Below, in pieces: positions 33,353 through 39,569 of a DNA stretch of 64,000 nt. The notes under the pieces are model-generated. The model worked only from the letters and a program-made list of their open reading frames with translations, had not been told where the DNA came from and made no database searches. Within the stretch, counting starts at the first letter, position 1. Every line of letters starts with the position of its first letter. This DNA is from Clostridium homopropionicum DSM 5847 (GTDB taxonomy: Bacteria; Bacillota; Clostridia; Clostridiales; Clostridiaceae): NCBI RefSeq assembly GCF_001263795.1, contig NZ_LHUR01000010.1, positions 1-64,000 on the forward strand, given 5' to 3'. The translations under genes were made by a program, and so were the position numbers.

Positions 33353-36229
33353 TTAATCTTTTCTATAAAATTCACACTCATAGCCATCAGCATTAAGAAT
33401 CAGTCCTTTTGCCCATGTTGGTGTTTCACTCATAATCCTGCATACTTCTTCTATAGAAGATTTCGCTACTGGAACTTCAAGAACCACCTCATCATGAACG
33501 TGCATAACAATTTCAAATCCATGGGATGCTAATCTAAGCATTGCCTCCGCTAAAATATCACGGCTAATTGCTTGGACAATATTCTCTACAAACTTAGGAC
33601 CATAACTTTCTATGCGTTCCCACTTTTTAGTGCCGCCAACACCTTCATAGGTAACAGACTCACCACCAAACCTGTTCTCTCCAATAAGTGGTTTTACATA
33701 TGCAAGTCTTCTGCCGCTTGGCAGCCTAATAAATAGAATTCCGCTTTGATATATAAAATTAATACCTTGGCTTGTTGTTATAGTTCTTTCTTTAATGCTA
33801 CTTTTAACTGCTTTATCAACATCCCACCATAAACGTACAATATTAGGATTAGACTTCCTCCATGCATTTACTAATGGTTGTAACTCTTCCTCAGTAAGTC
33901 CCATCTGAATTGCCCCCATTGCTTTTAATGCACCAACTGACCCTCCATAGCCACAGTTATGAACTAACACATTTGAAACAGTAAATCTGTGATTCTTGCC
34001 TGCATTTAATATGTCATAAACTCTAACCTTGCTTGGATTAGTCTCCAGTTCTTTCTCTGTTCTATAACTGCCATTTCTGCTTCTTTTATAATTTCTTCTC
34101 TTGTCATGCCATTGGATATCATCCTTGTAACAACACTTCTTGCATAGGGCCAATTTTCTTGTTTGAAATCTGGGATTACTGATATTCTTCTGTTGGCTTG
34201 ATTTATACTTCTTGGAACAAAACGAATATTGCCCTCTTCGTAATTTCCATTGTTGTCTATCCTGTCCATCTCTAAATCTTGGCGTACATTTTCTACATTT
34301 TCCAATATCCATATTCCTGCACTGAGAACTGAGGGAAAATTGAATTTTATACCCCTTCCCCCATATAAATGGTAATTCCTTGCCTTTGGATTCTCGCAAC
34401 GCTGCTTTGCGGCAGTAAGTCTTTTCTGTAGCCACAAAGGTATATTCCTTTGTTGAGAGCATCTCTGGCAGCCTTTTGATTTTCCAGATTTTAAGCTGTT
34501 TAAATTTTGCCACTGTATACTGTGACAACCTGTGCATTGTGTTAGGACATAGCAATGATTCATCTTTGCATTCCATCTCTTCTGTGCACTTATTATTTTC
34601 ACCCAGCCATATCGCTCTCCTACCATTTCCGGTTTGTATGAGATGTGCTTTGCTGGTGGCAGCTTCTCCAAATTGTATTGGCCTCGATTTCCCTTCGACC
34701 CATACAAGATGATCTTTTGTAGCTGTAAGTCCTTCATAGGTTAAAACCTCCTTTTCACCTCTACAAATGACACCGTCATGTTTTACCCAGTCTTCACCAT
34801 CCCAAAGTTTATGTTTGATTGTAATATCTTGAATTGGAACAAGTCCTTTGTCTGTTAACACAAGACTATCATGTGCTATACAAGCCAGTTCTGCCTGCTT
34901 ACCTTTCTGCCTTAAATGTCCGTTAATACCATTCTTCTCAACAGGAACATTAAACATCTGTGATGCTGAAGCACAATAGATATCTCCACCATTTGCAAAT
35001 ACATCCATTCTCCACTGCTCCCCTGCAAGCCAAGCTATAACTCTAGCCTCAATTGCTGAAAAGTCCGCTACTATAAACCTACATCCACTCTTTGGTATAA
35101 AGGCTGTTCTAATTAATTCTGATAGCACATTTGGAATACTGTCATAGAGTAAATCTAAAGCTATAAAGTTCCCTAACTTCACTAGATCACGAGCCTGCTT
35201 TAAATCCCTCAGATGATTTTGAGGCAGGTTTTGTACCTGAATGAGCCTTCCTGAATAGCGCCCTGTTCTATTTGCACCATAAAACTGAATTAACCCTCTG
35301 GCTCTGCTATCACTACAAACCGCATTTTCCATTGCTGTATATTTCTTTACACTGCTTTTTGCAAGTTGCTGTCTAATTGAAAGTGCCTCATGTATTTCTC
35401 CATCTGCATTCACAAGAAGCTCTGATACTACTGCCTTGGAGAGAGAATCTGTTTCCATACCCTGCTCAAGAAGCCAATCCTTTAATTGTGCAGGAGAGTT
35501 AGGATTTTCAAGACCGGTTATTTCCTTTGCCTTCTCCATATTTTCTATTTTGAATTTCTCATCACAGGAAATTGCTTGCTTTACAAAATCCATATCAAGA
35601 TTAATACCACGGTCATTGATTATTTGGTCCAAGTGGTAATTTTGCCACTCAGTCTTTGACACAGGAAATTTGGATAATTTATTTTGTATTGCCATTTCTG
35701 ATTCCACATCACGTTTGTTATAAGAGATAAACATTTCCCATTTTTCTATGTCATGGTGTGGCAAATTACGAGTACGGCCACCATTAGTTTTTGTTGGAGA
35801 GCAAGGAATGCAAAAATATTTAATTAGATTTTTACCTTCTGACAGTTTCTGCTTTTCAAGACCTAGTACAGCTCCAACACCCTCAAGGGATAATGGTAGG
35901 CCTAAAGTTGCTGCCCAAATCATAGTGCAATGCCAGGACTTTGGAGAAAGATAAGTCCCAGTTGGTAAACCAATCCATTTTGATAAGCAGATTCTTTCAA
36001 ACTGTGTGTTAAATGCCCATTTAATTACCGAATCATCTGTAAGTGCCGATATAATTTCCTGCGGAATTTTCTCACCTCTAGCAAGGTCAACCACCTGAAC
36101 TTCTCCTCCATCTACCGAATATCCAAATAGCAATATTTCAAAATCCTCGCTCTCGGCATATCGATAAACTCCAGACTTTTGAAGATTTACACTGGAAAAG
36201 GTCTCAATATCTATTGAGATTGATTTCAT
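33353..36229 (-). CDS. Family A DNA polymerase with in-frame intein (precursor, 958 residues)
   Basis: The phage replicative polymerase. The N-terminal 3'-5' exonuclease part has ISIDIETFSSVNLQKSGVYR, FNTQFERICLSKW and YNKRDVESEMAIQ. The polymerase part has motif A IVADFSAIEARVIAWLAG (about residue 389), motif B split by an intein, and motif C EIVMHVHDEVVLEVP (about residue 913). Removing the 309-residue intein (450-758) leaves 649 residues, the usual size for phage polymerases of this kind. The spliced O-helix reads RQKGKQAELA joined to CGYGG, with the conserved R-x3-K-x7-YG spacing, so polymerase activity depends on splicing. The start has AAAGGA upstream. Confidence 0.93.
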   Translation of the reverse strand: MKSISIDIETFSSVNLQKSGVYRYAESEDFEILLFGYSVDGGEVQVVDLARGEKIPQEIISALTDDSVIKWAFNTQFERICLSKWIGLPTGTYLSPKSWHCTMIWAATLGLPLSLEGVGAVLGLEKQKLSEGKNLIKYFCIPCSPTKTNGGRTRNLPHHDIEKWEMFISYNKRDVESEMAIQNKLSKFPVSKTEWQNYHLDQIINDRGINLDMDFVKQAISCDEKFKIENMEKAKEITGLENPNSPAQLKDWLLEQGMETDSLSKAVVSELLVNADGEIHEALSIRQQLAKSSVKKYTAMENAVCSDSRARGLIQFYGANRTGRYSGRLIQVQNLPQNHLRDLKQARDLVKLGNFIALDLLYDSIPNVLSELIRTAFIPKSGCRFIVADFSAIEARVIAWLAGEQWRMDVFANGGDIYCASASQMFNVPVEKNGINGHLRQKGKQAELACIAHDSLVLTDKGLVPIQDITIKHKLWDGEDWVKHDGVICRGEKEVLTYEGLTATKDHLVWVEGKSRPIQFGEAATSKAHLIQTGNGRRAIWLGENNKCTEEMECKDESLLCPNTMHRLSQYTVAKFKQLKIWKIKRLPEMLSTKEYTFVATEKTYCRKAALRESKGKELPFIWGKGYKIQFSLSSQCRNMDIGKCRKCTPRFRDGQDRQQWKLRRGQYSFCSKKYKSSQQKNISNPRFQTRKLALCKKCCYKDDIQWHDKRRNYKRSRNGSYRTEKELETNPSKVRVYDILNAGKNHRFTVSNVLVHNCGYGGSVGALKAMGAIQMGLTEEELQPLVNAWRKSNPNIVRLWWDVDKAVKSSIKERTITTSQGINFIYQSGILFIRLPSGRRLAYVKPLIGENRFGGESVTYEGVGGTKKWERIESYGPKFVENIVQAISRDILAEAMLRLASHGFEIVMHVHDEVVLEVPVAKSSIEEVCRIMSETPTWAKGLILNADGYECEFYRKD
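33956..34882 (-). mobile_element. Intein (309 residues) in polymerase motif B
   Basis: Splicing motifs are intact. Block A: first residue Cys450 in CIAHDSLVLTDKGLVPIQDI. Block B: LTATKDHLVWVEG with the T-x-x-H (His507). Block F: VRVYDILNAGKNHRFTVSN. Block G: VLVHN with penultimate His757 and terminal Asn758, followed by Cys+1. Insertion is inside the O-helix between Ala and Cys. The in-frame stretch between about residues 535 and 735 is basic and low in recognisable structure, with no LAGLIDADG or in-frame HNH. That stretch is the overlapping shadow of an HNH endonuclease gene in another frame. Confidence 0.9.
34006..34737 (-). CDS. HNH homing endonuclease overprinted in +1 frame within the intein
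   Basis: A 243-residue protein entirely inside the intein DNA but one base out of frame with it. Translation signals are its own: AAGGAGG then TTTTAACCT then ATG. Domain order: residues 1-37 unassigned; GERYGWVKIIS (40-50), the usual opening of phage HNH/AP2-type endonucleases; zinc pairs C68/C71 and C90/C93; YHLYGGRGI (122-130); LEMDRIDNNGNYEEGNIRFV (155-174) and NQANRR, the HNH catalytic core. The gene begins over intein block B and ends at block F. It would home the intein into polymerase genes lacking it. The family assignment is firm; activity is inference. Confidence 0.88.
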   Translation of the reverse strand: MKDLQLQKIILYGSKGNRGQYNLEKLPPAKHISYKPEMVGERYGWVKIISAQKRWNAKMNHCYVLTQCTGCHSIQWQNLNSLKSGKSKGCQRCSQQRNIPLWLQKRLTAAKQRCENPKARNYHLYGGRGIKFNFPSVLSAGIWILENVENVRQDLEMDRIDNNGNYEEGNIRFVPRSINQANRRISVIPDFKQENWPYARSVVTRMISNGMTREEIIKEAEMAVIEQRKNWRLIQARLEFMTY

Positions 36230-36307
36230 ATAAATACCATCCTTTCAAAAGCAAACAAGGCAGCAGAAGAATATCCTCCACCACCTTGTACTGTAGTTAT
36301 TTAGTTC

Positions 36308-36856
36308 TTAAGCCAAGAAGTCATCATCTTCCACAGTTGTAAAGTCATCAGCTGCATTTGTTCTTCCACCTAAAGGCTCGCCATCCTTAATCTTTTGAAT
36401 ATTACCAAGTCCACAAGCAACACCCTTGTTGCCATTACTATTAAAAGCATAGAAGTTTAAAGACACCCTTGCATAGCAGCCGCTATATACTTCATTACGG
36501 TCAAGTATAGGTTTTACAGCCTTATCTACAATTTGAGGTGCAGTTGTACTATTGGCATTTATAAAATAATGTCCTTTGTATGCTTCATCTTCACGCTCAA
36601 CATCACCATCTCTTAAAGGTAGTTTAATAGCTGCCTTATTTGGCTTTTTACCACCAAACTTTGCAATACCCTCTTCAATTGCTGCATCTATTGCGGCATT
36701 AATAGCATTTATAGTTTCTGTATCCGTCTTTGGGATAAGTACTGATACAGAATATTTCTCAGTACCTCCATTAATTGAAACTGGCTCCCAGCCGTGAAAA
36801 TAGCTTAAACGAGTATTTACCCCTGTGATAACCTTAGTTCTGTTTACATTTGCCAT
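36308..36856 (-). CDS. Enc34-type single-stranded DNA-binding protein (DUF2815)
   Basis: About 182 residues. Starts MANVNRTKVITGVNTRLSY and contains YSVSVLIPKTDTETINAINA, LPLRDGDVEREDEAYKGHYF and CYARVSLNFYAFNSNGNKGV, all typical of DUF2815, whose member from phage Enc34 binds single-stranded DNA with an OB fold. The start used has GGAGGAATAAAATT before it; upstream in-frame methionines lie inside the preceding gene. It sits between the DUF2800 nuclease and the DNA polymerase. Confidence 0.87.
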   Translation of the reverse strand: MANVNRTKVITGVNTRLSYFHGWEPVSINGGTEKYSVSVLIPKTDTETINAINAAIDAAIEEGIAKFGGKKPNKAAIKLPLRDGDVEREDEAYKGHYFINANSTTAPQIVDKAVKPILDRNEVYSGCYARVSLNFYAFNSNGNKGVACGLGNIQKIKDGEPLGGRTNAADDFTTVEDDDFLA

Positions 36857-36860
36857 AATT

Positions 36861-37997
36861 TTATTCCTCCTCAATTTCATTAAATTCATTTTTTGCATTT
36901 GACATATTCATTGCCACTCTTTTATCCGAAATTGGAACCAGTGTCGGCTTTCCCGGTGGTTTATAGATGAGGTCACCTAAGATTTCCTCAAATTGCTTTT
37001 TACCCATAAGTTTTTGCATTTCTGTAATTGTAATAAGGCTCTGGTGATAGATATCTTTATAACCATTTGCTTTAGCTGCCTTTACTACAGCATCTTCATC
37101 TTTATACTTGCGAATAGAACGTCCCTCTACTATCTTAAAACCTCTCCACTCTTTCCCATGATTAATAGCAGCATCCGTGGCATAAGCCAATATTTCATTT
37201 GCCCACTTAGTTAAGTCTGGTAGCTTGTGAAGAATTTCTTCTATCTCCATATCCGTTAAAAGTGGTGGCAGTTTAAATTCAGACTGTGCTAATTTCAACT
37301 TTTCTTCTGCTCTTGCACGACATTTTACTGATGCTTTGCAAAAACAACACCACTCTCCTGGAATATATTCCCCTTCACCGTTAATTGCCATTTGAGCCTT
37401 TGGCTTTAATTCATTCTCTGCCCAGTCCTTTAGTTCTTGTATTGGAATTGTCCATGTACTGATATTCTCCCTGCGTGGTTGAAATATGGTCATGGATACT
37501 TCCTTAATGTCATAAAGGCTATCATAAATTTCCAAAGCACCTAATGCATACAGTTTCATTTGAGGATTGCCTGCTGCATCAACTAAAACTCCCATACCAT
37601 ATTTAAAATCAATAATATGAAGTTTTTCATCAGCAATAATAATGCAGTCTCCTGTCCCAAAACCCTGTGGCACATAGCAAGAGAAATCTAGTTTCTGTTC
37701 TATAAGTACCAGTGGATCCTTGCAGGTTTGCTTTGCTATCTCTAACTGCTCCATTACAAAATCCACATAATTATCTGTATACTCTTCCATCTCATCAGAA
37801 TCATAATTTGATATAGGTCTTTTACTCCTAAGCCTAAGAGCCTTTCGAAGTTTATGCTCACAAAGGGCGTGAGCGGCACTACCTTCAGCAACTACAGCAG
37901 TTTCCTTATTTTCAAATTCAAGTTCCAATATTGCCGATGGTAGGCAATTTAGCCATCTATGCGCCCCAGACGCAGAAAGTATCGCATGACTACCCAT
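36861..37997 (-). CDS. DUF2800 RecB/Cas4-like nuclease
   Basis: A 378-residue protein. HAILSASGAHRWLNCLPSA opens the family; EGSAAHALCEHKL, DFVMEQLE, GFGTGDCIIIADEKLHIIDF and KYGMGVLVDA carry the catalytic His, Asp and Asp-x-Lys of the Cas4/RecB-like PD-(D/E)XK fold. CCFCKASVKCRARAEE near residue 215 gives cysteines that could hold an iron-sulfur cluster. Likely a phage recombination or end-processing nuclease. It overlaps the next upstream gene by 8 bp. Confidence 0.85.
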   Translation of the reverse strand: MGSHAILSASGAHRWLNCLPSAILELEFENKETAVVAEGSAAHALCEHKLRKALRLRSKRPISNYDSDEMEEYTDNYVDFVMEQLEIAKQTCKDPLVLIEQKLDFSCYVPQGFGTGDCIIIADEKLHIIDFKYGMGVLVDAAGNPQMKLYALGALEIYDSLYDIKEVSMTIFQPRRENISTWTIPIQELKDWAENELKPKAQMAINGEGEYIPGEWCCFCKASVKCRARAEEKLKLAQSEFKLPPLLTDMEIEEILHKLPDLTKWANEILAYATDAAINHGKEWRGFKIVEGRSIRKYKDEDAVVKAAKANGYKDIYHQSLITITEMQKLMGKKQFEEILGDLIYKPPGKPTLVPISDKRVAMNMSNAKNEFNEIEEE

Positions 37998-38331
37998 CTA
38001 TAAGTCCCTCCGCATCTTTCAAAATAGCAGCATAATGCTTAGGCTCAATCTCACTTAGCTTGGTTGCTCCGTATTTTTGAATAATTTCACGCACCTTGGC
38101 CGTCATTCCAGCTTGGCTCTTTTCTGCTAGAACTGCCCTTACATCCTCCAGCTTGACTTCCTTAACCTCTGGCTTTGCTGGTCTCTTTTCTTCTGTTTCT
38201 TTTGCAGGAGCAGGTTTCTTATCTGCATCTGTAGGTTCATTTTCTACCATTGCATCACAAACAGCCTGTATACTATCTGCCAAAGAACGCATATCTGAAA
38301 CTACATCGAGTAACAACTTAATCTTACTCAC
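37990..38331 (-). CDS. Hypothetical phage protein, 113 residues
   Basis: Helical N-terminus (SKIKLLLDVVSDMRSLADSIQAV), a proline/lysine/glutamate-rich linker (KKPAPAKETEEKRPAKPEVKE), then VRAVLAEKSQAGMTAKVREI and a final helix ending LKDAEGLIDG. Such proteins often sit before DUF2800 in clostridial and streptococcal phages, role unknown. A GTG start at 38,331, with AAGAGG upstream and overlapping the previous stop by a few bases, fits better than the longer ATG frame which runs through the upstream gene. Confidence 0.68.
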   Translation of the reverse strand: MSKIKLLLDVVSDMRSLADSIQAVCDAMVENEPTDADKKPAPAKETEEKRPAKPEVKEVKLEDVRAVLAEKSQAGMTAKVREIIQKYGATKLSEIEPKHYAAILKDAEGLIDG

Positions 38332-38530
38332 GGCTTTCACCTCTTTTAACTTCACGTATTTCCACAGTTTCAACCGAATCTCCAGGTGTAAGAACAAGTA
38401 CATTTACTTTTTCTCCGAAAAGAAAATCTAATAATCTTTTGCGGATTTGCCTTGTACCACTCTCAATAATAGGGTTATGGTTGCCACTTGGATGTGCAAT
38501 GTTGATACATACCTTATGTTTTAAACTCAT
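38324..38530 (-). CDS. Small hypothetical phage protein, 68 residues
   Basis: Starts MSLKHKVCINIAH with AAAGGAG upstream. Beta strands at both ends flank GTRQIRKRLLDFLFGEKVNVLVL. No known enzyme motif. It leads the replication operon after promoter-like copy C and overlaps the next gene by 8 bp. Confidence 0.65.
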   Translation of the reverse strand: MSLKHKVCINIAHPSGNHNPIIESGTRQIRKRLLDFLFGEKVNVLVLTPGDSVETVEIREVKRGESRE

Positions 38531-38570
38531 AGGTTTCTCTCCTTTCTGAGGGTTTTTATTTACCCCTCTG

Positions 38571-38603
38571 TCCATATGCAAAAATCTTAATGAAATCGAA
38601 CCT
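38571..38603 (-). promoter_or_regulatory. Promoter-like element, copy C (replication operon)
   Basis: Minus strand: AGGTTCGATT, spacer, TTTTTGCATATGG. Spacing between TTCGAT and CATATG is again 16 bp. It ends 42 bp before the start of the 68-residue gene that leads the replication operon. GAGGG and CCCTC form a small hairpin downstream. Confidence 0.55.
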
Positions 38604-38623
38604 TCTTTTTTTAACTTTATTTA

Positions 38624-38640
38624 GGGGGATTTGCTCCCCC
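38624..38640. terminator. GC hairpin between sigma-like gene and replication operon
   Basis: GGGGG pairs with CCCCC over a seven-base loop. The T-rich tail (ATTTTTAGATTTTTTT) follows only on the plus strand; on the minus strand, the direction of the genes, the hairpin is followed by TAAATAAAG. It may end plus-strand transcription or weaken read-through between the sigma-like gene and promoter-like copy C. Confidence 0.4.
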
Positions 38641-38644
38641 ATTT

Positions 38645-39136
38645 TTAGATTTTTTTGCTAAGATTCTCATAAATCTTTTTAAGACGCTTTCTAATAGCAG
38701 CTTCCGTTACTCTTTCTTCTGCAGCTATAGAAACATTAGTGCGCTTTTCATAGAATACTTTTTTTATTAATTCCTTCTGCTGAGGCTTTAGAGTTTCAAT
38801 CGCTGCTCTAAGCCTGTCTATCTTTTCCTCATACTCAGTTTCTTCAATAGACTTAATAATTCTTTCCAATGGATTAGAAGCATTATCAGTAAGATATGCA
38901 TTACGGTCAGCTGCATCCTCTTCATTTTTGTCATGGTAAGCATCCATATGCACTGGCACATGGTACTTCTCACGTCTACCCGCATTGTATTCTTCATCAT
39001 CAAAGCTATGTAGAGTGGCAATTATAGCATCTGTAACTCCATTCTCATTTGGTATAATTTTTATTGCCTGTCCATCAGCTGAGTAATAAATGTAATTGGT
39101 TCTGTTCTTTTTACTTGTTTTGTAATTTCTTAACAT
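38645..39136 (-). CDS. Sigma-70 region 4-like phage regulator
   Basis: A 163-residue protein. The C-terminal 60 residues (LRAAIETLKPQQKELIKKVF, YEKRTNVSIAAEERVTEAAI, RKRLKKIYENLSKK) form a sigma region 4 helix-turn-helix. The N-terminal part (NYIYYSADGQAIKIIPNENG) is a short beta segment seen in related clostridial phage and ICE regulators; no region 2 is visible. It is the first phage gene on this strand and lies after a structured leader. It could direct polymerase to the three promoter-like elements; that is inference. Confidence 0.75.
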   Translation of the reverse strand: MLRNYKTSKKNRTNYIYYSADGQAIKIIPNENGVTDAIIATLHSFDDEEYNAGRREKYHVPVHMDAYHDKNEEDAADRNAYLTDNASNPLERIIKSIEETEYEEKIDRLRAAIETLKPQQKELIKKVFYEKRTNVSIAAEERVTEAAIRKRLKKIYENLSKKI

Positions 39137-39143
39137 AAAAATA

Positions 39144-39167
39144 CCCCTTTCTCATGCGAGAAAAGGG
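39144..39167 (-). promoter_or_regulatory. Hairpin covering the sigma-like gene's ribosome site
   Basis: On the minus strand CCCTTTTCTC, loop GCAT, GAGAAAGGGG. The right arm contains AAAGGGG, the ribosome site, 7 bases before the ATG. The near-perfect stem would hide it, so translation may be conditional. Confidence 0.5.
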
Positions 39168-39181
39168 CATAACATTCAGCC

Positions 39182-39211
39182 AAAAAACTCGCCGTTTTTT
39201 TTAAACGGGAG
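39182..39211 (-). terminator. Intrinsic terminator in leader (possible attenuator)
   Basis: On the minus strand CTCCCGTTT pairs with AAACGGCGAG (one bulged C) followed by six T. Just upstream is AGCCGAAAGGCT, a small hairpin with a GAAA loop. The terminator lies about 45 bp before the sigma-like gene on the same strand, inside its leader. Confidence 0.6.
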
Positions 39212-39229
39212 CCTTTCGGCTACTCCTGG

Positions 39230-39274
39230 TTAGTGGTACACTATTAAACTAAATGAAATGGCTTCATAGGACAT
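39230..39274 (-). CDS. Leader ORF 2, 14 residues
   Basis: ATG at 39,274 with AGAGGTAA directly upstream encodes MSYEAISFSLIVYH and stops at 39,230, just before the leader terminator. A second frame (MKPFHLV) starts eight bases in. Candidate leader peptide only; too short for codon evidence. Confidence 0.3.
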   Translation of the reverse strand: MSYEAISFSLIVYH

Positions 39275-39299
39275 TTACCTCTGATAACTGAAATTTTGT

Positions 39300-39353
39300 T
39301 TAGTTGCTCCTGTGCGAGCAAGAAATTTGTTTAAACACCATGTAAAATGCCAT
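39300..39353 (-). CDS. Leader ORF 1, 17 residues
   Basis: ATG at 39,353 preceded by CTGGAGGAAGAG encodes a 17-residue peptide (MAFYMVFKQISCSHRSN). It is followed by leader ORF 2 and a terminator on the same strand, the order seen in ribosome-mediated attenuators. Support comes from the strong ribosome site and arrangement only. Confidence 0.35.
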   Translation of the reverse strand: MAFYMVFKQISCSHRSN

Positions 39354-39506
39354 TCTCTTCCTCCAGGAATTGACATGTACCAGTCATTATGTTATTGTGA
39401 TTTTGTATAAATTGCTCTGAATTGTAATTAATTTAGTGGATATAAAAGCCACATCAGAGCCTCTAATAATAGTTTATAGATTTAGGATTTGAGGATAAAT
39501 TGTATT

Positions 39507-39546
39507 GACTTTGGAGTTCATTTGTTAGGACTTTGAAGTTCATTTG
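39507..39546 (+). repeat. Two direct repeats before the NACHT gene
   Basis: GACTTTGGAGTTCATTTG at 39,507 and GACTTTGAAGTTCATTTG at 39,529, one mismatch in 18, with a 22-bp period (two helical turns). They end 11 bases before the AAGGAGG of the NACHT gene. Position and period suit an operator or an upstream activator site. Confidence 0.6.
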
Positions 39547-39569
39547 AAGTAAATGTAAGGAGGCAATCA

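Noticed and set aside
33353-36229. Possibility that the polymerase is simply broken by an inserted free-standing HNH gene
   Set aside because: The polymerase frame is continuous and both splice junctions carry intact intein motifs, so the insertion is an intein.
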